Source: an uncultured Blautia sp. (GTDB taxonomy: Bacteria; Bacillota; Clostridia; Lachnospirales; Lachnospiraceae). Taken from it: 37,967 nucleotides of DNA. The notes beneath the pieces are model-generated. The model did not search any database and was not told where the DNA came from. It worked only from the letters and a program-made list of their open reading frames with translations. Positions 24,949 to 33,412 of the stretch are shown here, piece after piece. Position 1 is the stretch's first letter, and every line of letters starts with the position of its first letter. The position numbers were made by a program, and so were the translations under genes. The DNA lies in assembly GCA_934394545.1 (NCBI GenBank), contig CAKRRG010000026.1, positions 1 to 37,967 on the forward strand. The letters run 5' to 3'.

Positions 24949-25004
24949 CCACGTCTCCTTTAATCTAAAAAATATTGTACGAAATACTCTATTTATGCAA
25001 AATT

Positions 25005-25034
25005 ATTGTATCACATTTATTGGGTATTTTGCAA
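25005..25034 (-). promoter_or_regulatory. Promoter of the xdhA-xdhB-xdhC operon
   Basis: On the minus strand TTGCAA (25029-25034) and TACAAT (25005-25010) are 18 nt apart. The start near 24998 gives a leader of about 270 nt, unusually long and consistent with a regulatory RNA. Confidence 0.65.
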
Positions 25035-25103
25035 CATTTTTATAGATTATTTTAAGATTTTATTGTCATATTTTTAGAATTTTTGAAACAATTCCAACTT
25101 TTT

Positions 25104-25595
25104 TTAATTTTGCTTCGTTAAGATTCCATGCAGATCATAAATAGCATGTCTCGGACACTTCACTGCACACATTCCGCAGCTCAGGCAGATGGTTTCATCT
25201 ATCACCGCGCAGTTATCCAGAACCCTTATTGCACCTGCCGTACAGGTCTTCTCACAGATTCCACAGCCAATACAACTAACCTGACACTGTTTTTTTGCTT
25301 CTGCTCCTTTGTTTTTATTGGAACATTTTACAACGATCCAGTTCGCACATTCATGGACATGGATGATCTTCTGAGGACAAACCTTTACACAAGCCCCACA
25401 GCCGATGCATTTCTCCTCATCTACCTGTGCGACCCCATACTCATTCAGGGAAATCGCACCAAGCTTGCATTTTTCCACACAGGCTTTGCAGCCAATACAT
25501 CCGTCTTTACAGCCTTCATCGCCAGCTGCAGCCCTGCACCCTCCGTTACATGCTACAACAGCTGATCGGTACGGAAATTTTTTCTTTACTGCCAT
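25104..25595 (-). CDS. Polyferredoxin-like protein with four 4Fe-4S motifs
   Basis: The 163-residue cytoplasmic protein has four CxxCxxCxxxC motifs: Cys33/36/39/43, 63/66/69/73, 108/111/114/118 and 137/140/143/147. An extra N-terminal cysteine group (Cys16, 20 and 29) might bind a further ligand, and Cys83/91/104 lie between clusters two and three. The start resembles the cysteine-rich part of RnfB-like proteins (VVACNGGCR). It begins 3 nt after the stop of the fused hydroxylase gene and is the last gene of that operon. It likely moves electrons between the hydroxylase/YgfK system and a ferredoxin pool. No membrane segment is seen. Confidence 0.88.
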   Translation of the reverse strand: MAVKKKFPYRSAVVACNGGCRAAAGDEGCKDGCIGCKACVEKCKLGAISLNEYGVAQVDEEKCIGCGACVKVCPQKIIHVHECANWIVVKCSNKNKGAEAKKQCQVSCIGCGICEKTCTAGAIRVLDNCAVIDETICLSCGMCAVKCPRHAIYDLHGILTKQN

Positions 25596-25598
25596 TCT

Positions 25599-28181
25599 TT
25601 ATCCCTTCCTTTCATATGGTGTTCCACTAAGAGGAAGGCTGTAGCGCCTTACACCATCTCTACGGAAATAGGCATCTGCAATTGCCGGTGCAGTAGGAAT
25701 GGATGTAATTTCCCCAATGCCAATCGCGCCACAAGCAACCTTAAGCCCCGGTTTATCAATGACAATGGCATCCACCTTAGGAATTTCATGTGCACGGAAC
25801 AAGCCCAGAGAACCATATTTGGAAATCGGTTTACAGTTCTCATCAATGGGATATTTTTCCCTAAGAGCAAACCCAACGGACATTATCACGCCACCTTCAA
25901 TCTGACCCTCACAGGATAACGGATTGACTGCTTTTCCCACGTCATGAGCTGCCACTATTTCTTCAATCCGGCCGGTCTTGGAATCCAGAATGCACACCTG
26001 AGTTGCATATCCGTAAGCCACATGAGAAACCGGATTGGGCACATTTGCGCCAAGAGGATCTGTCTTTGCCAGATACTCTGCATAGTAAACCTTACCAATC
26101 ATATCTTCAACACGCAAGCCTGCCTTCTTATCCTCCATCAGTTTCTCACAGGCTCTTCTGCAAGCCTCACCGGTAATAAGCGTCTGTCTGGAACCGGATG
26201 TGGTTCCGGAGTCCGGCGCAACCCAGGTATTGCTTCGTTCATAAACAATATCTTCTCTTTTTATATCTGTGTTGCTTACGATCATCTGCGTAAGCACAGT
26301 GCCAAGTCCCTGTCCAATACAGGAAGCGCCTGAATAAATGTGAAGCTTCTTATCCTCTTCATAAATCAGTTTCACACGCCCTGTATCCGGGATTCCAACA
26401 CCAACACCGGCATTTTTCATGGCACATCCAAGTCCTACAGCTTTCCCTTCTGCCAATGCCGCGTCATATTTCTCCTTTACCGCATCTAACGTCTCTACAA
26501 GACCGGTGGACTCATCTACGATCTGACCGTTAGGAAGGGTTTCTCCCGGACGGATGGCATTGCGGTAACGGATTTCCCATGGCGTGATCCCGACTTTATC
26601 TGCCATCATATTCAGAAGAGTTTCTGTTGCAAAACAGGTCTGGGTCACTCCAAATCCACGAAAAGCTCCTGCAGGTGGATTGTTGGTGTAATATGCAGTT
26701 CCCTCAATCTCAAAGTTCTCATAATGATATGGTCCTGCCGCATGGGTACAGGCACGTTCCAGAACCGGACCGCCAAGGGATGCAAAAGCGCCTGTATCAG
26801 AAGCCACCTTTGCCTTTACTCCCATAATATTTCCATTCTCGTCACAGCCCATGGTCACATCCATATAAAATGGGTGACGCTTCGGATGGACAAGCAGGGA
26901 TTCCGGTCTCGTAAGCTTCAGCTTAACCGGCTTTTTCGTTATATAGGTAAGAAGGGCACTTAAATGCTGCACCGTCATATCTTCCTTCCCGCCAAAGCCA
27001 CCTCCCACCAGGGCATTCTGAACCTTCACTTTATCTGTTCCAAGAAGCAGGCAGCATTCGTGCAATGTCTGATGGGCTGACTGATCTGTGGAGTATACAA
27101 ATATATCCCCATCCTCATCATAGAAGGAAACGGCGCACTCCGGTTCCAGGAATGCATGCTCTGTCCATGGTGTCTCAAACCGATGGGAAATCACATATTT
27201 GGAATTGGCAATCGCCTCTGTAGCATTTCCCCTGCTGATATGCTTATATGAACAAATATTATTCTCTTCCTCATCAAATACCTTAGGTGCATCAGGTGCC
27301 GCTGCTTCCTCTATGGTATGGACATGAGGTAGAACCTCATATTCCACCTTGATCAGCCGGACTGCCTTGTCTGCCGTTTCTTTATCCTTTGCAGCCACAA
27401 GCGCAATGGCATCACCCAGATAGTGCGTAAGTCCACCTATGGGAATCAGGCTATACTGATCATGCTTCAAATGTCCGATCTTATTCTCTCCGGGAATATC
27501 CTTTGCTGTAACAACCGCTTCTACTCCCGGCAGTTCCAGAGCCTTTGCCGTGTCAATGGAAAGCACTCTTGCACGAGGATATTTACTTCGAAGTGCGGAT
27601 CCATAAAGCATGCCTTCCGGATAATAATCATCCGGGTATTTGCCTGTGCCAAGAACCTTTTCCCCCACGTCAATTCTTGCCACCCGGGATCCAATATCCC
27701 AATTGTCATCTTTTTCCTCCGGAAATACGCCCTCTCTCATAATCCCGGCTGCAATACGAACTGCATCTATGATTTTTACATACCCGGTACAACGGCAATA
27801 ATTGTTGCGCAGGGCATACTTGACTTCTTCATCAGTTGGCTCTTTATTCACATCCAGAAGCGCTTTCGTACACATCACCATGCCGGGAATACAGAACCCA
27901 CACTGTACTGCGCCGGCTTTTCCGTATGCATAGGTGTAAACCTTCTTTTCCCACTCAGTCAGCCCTTCTACTGTAATGATATTTCTGCCTTCCAACAAAT
28001 CTGTATCCGGCACACAGGCCTTACAGGTTCTGCCGTCAATAATAACTGTACAGGCTCCACAAGCCCCTTCACTACAGCCATCCTTTACAGAAGTTAAATG
28101 TAACTCATCACGGAGAAATCTGAGCAGTTTCTGATTCTTTTTTGCCTCTACGCTCTGGCCATTAACTGTAAATACTGCCAT
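25599..28181 (-). CDS. xdhD: Selenium-dependent xanthine dehydrogenase-type hydroxylase, fused [2Fe-2S] and Mo domains
   Basis: The 860-residue enzyme combines the small [2Fe-2S] subunit (Cys36, 41, 44, 56; Cys94, 97, 129, 131) with the large molybdopterin domain and lacks the FAD domain. It corresponds to E. coli XdhD and to the selenium-dependent xanthine dehydrogenase family. GGGFGGKEDMT gives the Mo-cofactor loop, ASCIGQGLGTVLTQ follows, and the catalytic glutamate is in GIGEITSIP (Glu824). There is no in-frame UGA, so selenium would be the labile cofactor type served by YqeB/YqeC and not selenocysteine. FAD and NAD(P) chemistry is probably supplied by YgfK, encoded upstream. AAAGGAGGATCC precedes the ATG. 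Xanthine, urate or another purine are candidate substrates. Confidence 0.92.
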   Translation of the reverse strand: MAVFTVNGQSVEAKKNQKLLRFLRDELHLTSVKDGCSEGACGACTVIIDGRTCKACVPDTDLLEGRNIITVEGLTEWEKKVYTYAYGKAGAVQCGFCIPGMVMCTKALLDVNKEPTDEEVKYALRNNYCRCTGYVKIIDAVRIAAGIMREGVFPEEKDDNWDIGSRVARIDVGEKVLGTGKYPDDYYPEGMLYGSALRSKYPRARVLSIDTAKALELPGVEAVVTAKDIPGENKIGHLKHDQYSLIPIGGLTHYLGDAIALVAAKDKETADKAVRLIKVEYEVLPHVHTIEEAAAPDAPKVFDEEENNICSYKHISRGNATEAIANSKYVISHRFETPWTEHAFLEPECAVSFYDEDGDIFVYSTDQSAHQTLHECCLLLGTDKVKVQNALVGGGFGGKEDMTVQHLSALLTYITKKPVKLKLTRPESLLVHPKRHPFYMDVTMGCDENGNIMGVKAKVASDTGAFASLGGPVLERACTHAAGPYHYENFEIEGTAYYTNNPPAGAFRGFGVTQTCFATETLLNMMADKVGITPWEIRYRNAIRPGETLPNGQIVDESTGLVETLDAVKEKYDAALAEGKAVGLGCAMKNAGVGVGIPDTGRVKLIYEEDKKLHIYSGASCIGQGLGTVLTQMIVSNTDIKREDIVYERSNTWVAPDSGTTSGSRQTLITGEACRRACEKLMEDKKAGLRVEDMIGKVYYAEYLAKTDPLGANVPNPVSHVAYGYATQVCILDSKTGRIEEIVAAHDVGKAVNPLSCEGQIEGGVIMSVGFALREKYPIDENCKPISKYGSLGLFRAHEIPKVDAIVIDKPGLKVACGAIGIGEITSIPTAPAIADAYFRRDGVRRYSLPLSGTPYERKG

Positions 28182-28218
28182 ATTGGATCCTCCTTTCTAC
28201 CACACCCATGATAGACGC

Positions 28219-28244
28219 TGTCCACAGCCCATAAGCTGTGGACA
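28219..28244 (-). promoter_or_regulatory. Strong intercistronic hairpin between ygfK and xdhD
   Basis: TGTCCACAGC (28219-28228) and GCTGTGGACA (28235-28244) form a perfect 10-bp stem with a 6-nt loop. No U-run follows on the minus strand, so it is not a classic terminator; mRNA processing or stabilisation between the cistrons is more likely. Confidence 0.6.
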
Positions 28245-28258
28245 ACGGTCTTATCGTT

Positions 28259-31258
28259 TTATTTTGTAATCAGATATCCATACTCATCGATGACTGCACA
28301 AATCAGCTTCTTCAGACCATCATACAGCTTATCTGCAGGATCATCTGCCTTACAGTCCGTAATCTGTCCCACAAATCTTACTTTACAGGTCTTCGTTTCT
28401 TTATCCAAAACCACGAAACCATCATTTGTACTGTCAGCCATATCTTTTTCATTTGCAAACAAAGTGAACTTGTCTTTATAAGGTGCACTTGCATATGGAC
28501 AAAAGCTCTTACAGTTGCCACACTCGTTGCACATATAATCCACATGGATCACCTGGTTCATTGCCATACCAGGAACCTTAATGGAAATGTTTGCACGGTT
28601 CGGGCAGACATCAACACAGTTCTCACAGACTTTATTACAGGTAAGGCATCTTTCTTCCTCTGTCTTCGCCTCGTTGCTGTGCTTCAGAATACCCTTCTTC
28701 GCAAAGCAATCCTTCTCATCTCCTGTTACAGCAGCGTCTTTGGTAATCTCTTTGCCAAGAATATCCTTTACAGCCAGCTGTGCGTCCCGGATTCCCTCTA
28801 CGATAGTTGCTGCACCCTTTGCGCCGTCTCCAGCCACATAGACACCGCTTACACTTGTTTCAAGTGTTTTATCATTAACCTTCGCTTTTCCTCTTTCATC
28901 AACTGCAATCTGGTTTGAAGTATAGAAATCCGTGTCAATCTTTTCACCAACTGCTACGATCACAGTATCTGCAGGAACTTCTTCCACATCAGCAGTCTCA
29001 GTTACACTGGCACGTCCGGAAGCGTCCATCTGTCCCAGCACCATCTTCTTGCAGATCAGTCTGCCATTCTCAAGGCTTACCGGGGAAAGAAGCTCCTTGA
29101 ACTCTACGCCTTCCTCAAGAACCTCCAGAAGCTCATCCTCTGCTGCCGGCATATAACGTTTCGTTCTTCTGTAAACAAGATAAACATGCTCTACACCCTC
29201 GGTGCGTTTGGCCGCTCTGGCTGTATCCATTGCTGTATTTCCACCACCGATGACCACAACATTTCTGCCAATATCAAGCTTACCGTCATTTGCCTTGAAA
29301 TCACGAAGGAATTTCAGTGCATTTACAGTCTCGCCCTTCTCCAGCTTCAAAGTACCTGGTTTACCAGCTCCAATAGCAAGGATCACAGCATCATAGCCCT
29401 GTGCTTTCAGATCAGCTACAGATGTGATCTCTGTATTTGTACGGATTTCTACACCCATTTTCTGGATGAAGGAAATATCTTTATCAATCGCTTCATTTCC
29501 AATACGGAATCCCGGGATCACATAACGGATCACACCGCCAGCTTTCTCCTCTTTCTCAAAAACAGTAACTGCTGCTCCCTCTCTTGCAAGGAAATAAGCT
29601 GCTGCAATACCAGCAGGACCACCACCTACTACTGCAACCTTCTTGCCACATGGCTCTCCTGCTTTGATCTCATCGATCAGCTGCTCATAGCCATGCTCAG
29701 CTGCTGTAAGCTTGGTTCCGCGAATATTAACAGATTCCTCATAGAAATTACGGGTACATTTTGTCATACAATTATGTGCACATAAGGTTCCTGTAATAAA
29801 CGGAAGGGCATTCTTCTCCAGAATCACTTCCAATGCTTCCTTATACTTGCCTTCTCCTGTAAGTGCAATGTACTGCGGAATATCCTGATGGATCGGGCAT
29901 CCCTCTGAACATGGTGCATAGAAGCAGTCAAGAAGCGGAACCTCTTTCGTACTCTTTCTATTCGGGATCGGCTTAATATTCTTAACATGATGCGCATCTG
30001 TAATAGCGTCTTCTGCCAGCTTTTTCAATGCATCTACATCAATTCCATCCCATTTCTCAGGACAAATTCCCTCTACCTTATCTGCCACCTGGGTAAATCT
30101 CTGATATCCGCCAGTCTTCAAAAGAGTGGTTGCCATAGTAACCGGCCAGATACCGCATCCAACAATTTTGTCAATATTGTAATAATCTGCGCCTCCGGAA
30201 TAGGAAATCCGGAGCTTTCCTGCAAATTCTGCCGAAAGCTTAGCTGCAAGAGAGATAGAAAGCGGGAACAAAGCCTTACCAGACATATACATTTCTTCAC
30301 TTGGAAGTTCACTTCTGGTAACGTCAACCGGGAAGGTATTGGTGATTTTTACACCAAACTCAAGTCCCAGTTCCTCAGATAATTTCATCAGACGGGTGAG
30401 CATTGGAACTGCATCCGCATACTGTAAATCATCCTTGAAATGGAAGTCACCAAATACCATATAATCATATCCCATTTTATCCATGGTTTTTCTTGCGAAA
30501 TCATAACCAAGAAGGGTTGGGTTGCATTTTACAAATGTATTAATATGTTTCTCTGTAAGAAGATAGTTTGCAATACTCTCAATCTCCTGTGGAGGGCATC
30601 CGTGTAAAGTGGAGATTGTAGCAGAATTACAGACATTGGATGGAATTGCTTCAATATCTTCTTTTGTGAAATTCCGGAACTTATCAACGTTATCCAGAAG
30701 CCATTTCTTACATTCCTGGAAAATTGCAGTATCCTTTGCTTCCATCATTCCATCAATAAAGGTATTTACTTTATCGCCCTTGATTCCTGCAAGATCATAG
30801 CCTACAGAAATGTTAAACTGGAAACCATCCTGTGCGCCAAGACCAAATTCCTTAGCCATCACATGAAGAATAAACCACGCCTTGATGTACTCTCCCATAG
30901 CATCCGGAACGGTAAGCTCTGTAGACCATTCACAGTTATAGCCTTCATCATCAGCCAGGATACAAGGCTTATTCACACATGCAGACAGCTCTGCGCCATC
31001 CATCTTCTGAACGGTCTTCAGCTCAAAGAAACGCGCTCCTGCATAGTAGGAAGCAATGATGTTCTGTGCAAGCTGGGTATGAGGGCCTGCTGCCGGTCCT
31101 ACAGGTGTCTCAAGATTTCTGCAAAAAATGGTCATATCATTCTTCACATCAGCTGTATATGGACGATGTACTCCAAATACCGTATCCTGTCTCTTCTTCT
31201 CCTGAAGGACCCAGTCTACCAGCTGCCCGAAAGGCATACATGTCATAATATCACTCAT
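28259..31258 (-). CDS. ygfK: YgfK, putative selenate-reductase-like iron-sulfur flavoprotein
   Basis: This large (999 residues) multidomain oxidoreductase is known only by association with purine/selenium gene sets. Residues 1 to about 400 resemble a dihydroorotate-dehydrogenase-like barrel (LETPVGPAAGPHTQLAQNI near 49-67, TLHGCPP near 218). Residues 445-501 carry glutamate-synthase-small-subunit-type 4Fe-4S cysteines (Cys445, 450, 454, 493, 497, 501). FAD and NAD(P) sites follow at VAVVGGGPAGIAAAYF (541-556) and VVVIGGGNTAMDTA (667-680), with GVYVAGDGAKGA at 805-816. The C-terminus has two more 4Fe-4S sites (CLTCNKVCENCVDVCP at 871-886; CNECGNCKSFCP at 910-921). It starts 2 nt after ssnA and is followed by the fused hydroxylase gene, so it most likely is its electron-transfer partner. 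Confidence 0.93.
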   Translation of the reverse strand: MSDIMTCMPFGQLVDWVLQEKKRQDTVFGVHRPYTADVKNDMTIFCRNLETPVGPAAGPHTQLAQNIIASYYAGARFFELKTVQKMDGAELSACVNKPCILADDEGYNCEWSTELTVPDAMGEYIKAWFILHVMAKEFGLGAQDGFQFNISVGYDLAGIKGDKVNTFIDGMMEAKDTAIFQECKKWLLDNVDKFRNFTKEDIEAIPSNVCNSATISTLHGCPPQEIESIANYLLTEKHINTFVKCNPTLLGYDFARKTMDKMGYDYMVFGDFHFKDDLQYADAVPMLTRLMKLSEELGLEFGVKITNTFPVDVTRSELPSEEMYMSGKALFPLSISLAAKLSAEFAGKLRISYSGGADYYNIDKIVGCGIWPVTMATTLLKTGGYQRFTQVADKVEGICPEKWDGIDVDALKKLAEDAITDAHHVKNIKPIPNRKSTKEVPLLDCFYAPCSEGCPIHQDIPQYIALTGEGKYKEALEVILEKNALPFITGTLCAHNCMTKCTRNFYEESVNIRGTKLTAAEHGYEQLIDEIKAGEPCGKKVAVVGGGPAGIAAAYFLAREGAAVTVFEKEEKAGGVIRYVIPGFRIGNEAIDKDISFIQKMGVEIRTNTEITSVADLKAQGYDAVILAIGAGKPGTLKLEKGETVNALKFLRDFKANDGKLDIGRNVVVIGGGNTAMDTARAAKRTEGVEHVYLVYRRTKRYMPAAEDELLEVLEEGVEFKELLSPVSLENGRLICKKMVLGQMDASGRASVTETADVEEVPADTVIVAVGEKIDTDFYTSNQIAVDERGKAKVNDKTLETSVSGVYVAGDGAKGAATIVEGIRDAQLAVKDILGKEITKDAAVTGDEKDCFAKKGILKHSNEAKTEEERCLTCNKVCENCVDVCPNRANISIKVPGMAMNQVIHVDYMCNECGNCKSFCPYASAPYKDKFTLFANEKDMADSTNDGFVVLDKETKTCKVRFVGQITDCKADDPADKLYDGLKKLICAVIDEYGYLITK

Positions 31259-31260
31259 AT

Positions 31261-32598
31261 TTATTTTCCTCCGTTAATATCATCGGCAAGCTCCTGTGCA
31301 GACTGTCTGCAGTCAGCCATAACCTTATCCACATCACATACCAGTACTTCTCTGTCTTTCATAAGGACCTTACCATTACATACAGTCGTCACTACATCAT
31401 GACCGGTAGTTCCAAAAAGAAGATGACCATTTACATTATCTGCTCTCATAGGGGTAAGCGGGTTATAATCCATTACGATCACGTCTGCAGCCGCTCCCTC
31501 TTTCAGAACGCCAAGCGGTTTCTTAAAGTAACGGTTCGCAATAATAGCATTGTTCTCAAAGAGCATCTTCGGAACTTCCCCCCATGCAGCATTCGGATCA
31601 CACAGATGATGCTTGTGAAGGATATTTGCAACCTTCCAGGATTCCAGCATATCATGTGTATATCCATCTGTTCCAAGTCCGGTAACGATTCCCTTATGCA
31701 CAAGCTCCATAGTAGGAGGGCATCCACAGGCATTTCCCATGTTAGATTCCGGGTTGTGGACAACCATGGTATCTGTATCTTTAATTAATTCCATCTCATG
31801 CTCATTAATATAAATACAATGTCCCAGAAGTGTCTTCGGTCCAAGAATATTCCAGTCGTAAAGTCTGTCAACAATTCTCTTGCTGTGTTCCTTCAGACAC
31901 TGGTGAAGATCGTAGATTCCTTCTGCAACATGAATGTGATAGCCTACACCATCCGGCTTCAGTTCATTACAAAGTTCCATGGTCTCATCAGAAATTGTAA
32001 AAGAAGCATGCATACCCATCATAGCAGCAAGCATATCGCTGTCATCTGCAAGTGCATGCTTAATAAAATTCACATTCTCCATTACAGATTCTCTGGACTT
32101 ATCCATACCGTCACGATCAGATATTTCATAGCAAAGACAGGTACGAACCCCCAATTCCTTCGCAGCAGATTCAATGGCACTAAGGGAACCGGTAATATGT
32201 CCGAAACTTGCATGATGATCAAATACAGTAGTCACACCATTGCGGATACTGTCGATATAGGTTGCCATTGCAGAAAGTCTGGTCTGTTCCAATGTAAGAT
32301 GGCGGTCAATGGTCCACCACTGTCCATCCAGAATATCCAGAAAGCCTTTGGGATTATAGCCTTTAATACTAAGACCTCTGGCAAAAGAGCTGTAGATATG
32401 CTCATGAGTATTGATAAATGCAGGCATGATTACTCCGCCTCTGGCATCCACAAATTCTCCATCCGGATATGCTCTCTTCACTTCATCTGTAGTCCCCACC
32501 ATAACTATGGTGTTACCATCCATTGCAACTGCACCGTTCTCTATAAATGCATTGGATGCGTCCCGTGTGATCATTCTTCCATTACCAATAATAAGCAT
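31261..32598 (-). CDS. ssnA: SsnA, putative aminohydrolase (amidohydrolase superfamily)
   Basis: SsnA belongs to the ATZ/TRZ-guanine-deaminase branch of metal-dependent amidohydrolases and is expected to deaminate or open a purine-derived ring. The 445 residues contain INTHEHIYSSFARG (His65, His67), HIHVAEG near 222, LGHCIYINEHE near 255 and GLGTDGYTHDM near 295, all metal or catalytic positions. The start at the ATG at 32598 follows AAAGGAGG 6 nt upstream; a longer frame to 32643 lacks a site and would run through the operator-like palindrome. It is first in ssnA-ygfK-xdhD-ferredoxin. E. coli SsnA is better known from stationary-phase viability effects; the enzymatic substrate is not settled. 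Confidence 0.93.
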   Translation of the reverse strand: MLIIGNGRMITRDASNAFIENGAVAMDGNTIVMVGTTDEVKRAYPDGEFVDARGGVIMPAFINTHEHIYSSFARGLSIKGYNPKGFLDILDGQWWTIDRHLTLEQTRLSAMATYIDSIRNGVTTVFDHHASFGHITGSLSAIESAAKELGVRTCLCYEISDRDGMDKSRESVMENVNFIKHALADDSDMLAAMMGMHASFTISDETMELCNELKPDGVGYHIHVAEGIYDLHQCLKEHSKRIVDRLYDWNILGPKTLLGHCIYINEHEMELIKDTDTMVVHNPESNMGNACGCPPTMELVHKGIVTGLGTDGYTHDMLESWKVANILHKHHLCDPNAAWGEVPKMLFENNAIIANRYFKKPLGVLKEGAAADVIVMDYNPLTPMRADNVNGHLLFGTTGHDVVTTVCNGKVLMKDREVLVCDVDKVMADCRQSAQELADDINGGK

Positions 32599-32625
32599 AT
32601 GGAGTCCTCCTTTACTTGTTAAAAT

Positions 32626-32652
32626 TGTTGAATCAAATTGCACAATTCAACA
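32626..32652 (-). promoter_or_regulatory. Operator-like palindrome upstream of ssnA
   Basis: TGTTGAAT (32626-32633) and ATTCAACA (32645-32652) are perfect inverted arms around 11 nt, and the centre holds a second small dyad (AATTG/CAATT type). It lies about 28 nt upstream of the ssnA ATG, downstream of a possible -10 (TATAAA at 32666-32671), a good place for repression. The binding protein is unknown; the YheO-type regulator is one candidate. Confidence 0.5.
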
Positions 32653-32818
32653 TTTTTTAGGATATTTTATACAGTTAATGTAACATATTCCCATACAAAT
32701 TTCAATAGTAAATCTAAAAAATTTTTTGGCTTTCTTAAAAACTTTGCACATTCATAGTAAAAAAAGCAGCCCGCTATTTATGCGAACCGCTCATTTTTTC
32801 TGATACAAATATTAATCC

Positions 32819-33412
32819 TCACAATTCCTGGAGCTTATGCAGAAGCTTTCTTCCTTTTTTCCATAATCGAGGGTCGATTTCCACCTCATAGCCCTTTCCA
32901 TTTTTTACATGCCAGTCATAAAAAGAACGTTCTTCCTCTGCATACTCTTCCATCACATTCATAATGGTGCCGCCATGCACCACTAGCGCCGCCATACTGA
33001 GCCCAGCCCGGATACAGCCATTTACAGCCTTCTGGAAACCAATCACATTGCGCCGCTTAAATTCCTCCCGGCTTTCACCTCCCGGAAACGGCAGTAATCC
33101 GCCAGAATCCACCCATGCCTGATAAAGTTCATTTCCATTCAGCTCCATGTAATTCTTATTTTCAAATTCTCCGAAATCACATTCCGCAAGCTCATCTATG
33201 ATGTTCAATTTTTTTCCCGGAAAAAGAATTCCGGCTGTCTGGGTACAGCGAAGCATTGGACTTACAAAAACGGCCTGAACGCTTGGATATTCTAATTTCT
33301 CAAGCTCTTCTATGCCTTCCTGGCAAAGAGCTTCATCTGTTCTCTTTCCTATGTATCTTTTCAGCCTGTTGCCGGCCGTCTCTCCGTGACGGATCAACAG
33401 AAGCTTAAGCAT
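32819..33412 (-). CDS. cobC: CobC, alpha-ribazole-phosphate phosphatase (histidine phosphatase family)
   Basis: CobC removes phosphate in the last steps of cobalamin nucleotide-loop assembly. The 197 residues are of the phosphoglycerate-mutase-like family: LLIRHGETAGN at 5-15 with the nucleophilic histidine, SPMLRCTQTA near 51-60, the catalytic ECDFGEFE near 76, and VVHGGTIMNV near 143. The start overlaps the end of the short CobU-like gene by 8 nt. Other members of this family act on different substrates, but the neighbouring cobT, cobU and cobS make the CobC role convincing. It is the last gene of the operon. Confidence 0.88.
   Translation of the reverse strand: MLKLLLIRHGETAGNRLKRYIGKRTDEALCQEGIEELEKLEYPSVQAVFVSPMLRCTQTAGILFPGKKLNIIDELAECDFGEFENKNYMELNGNELYQAWVDSGGLLPFPGGESREEFKRRNVIGFQKAVNGCIRAGLSMAALVVHGGTIMNVMEEYAEEERSFYDWHVKNGKGYEVEIDPRLWKKGRKLLHKLQEL

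Larger units (their letters stand above)
24731..25103 (-). other. 373-nt non-coding region upstream of xdhA
   Basis: The region holds the xdhA leader with its hairpins, the promoter at 25005-25034, and an A+T-rich stretch (25035-25100) after the stop of the ferredoxin-like gene. I see no further gene in it. Confidence 0.8.

Noticed and set aside
25599..28181. Selenocysteine codon in the selenium-dependent hydroxylase
   Set aside because: The frame is open with no in-frame UGA; in this family selenium is a labile cofactor ligand and not selenocysteine.
28219..28244. DnaA-box-like inverted pair suggesting a replication origin
   Set aside because: TTGTCCACA is one mismatch from the DnaA box, but there is a single inverted pair, no A+T-rich unwinding region and no dnaA or dnaN; it is better read as an mRNA hairpin.
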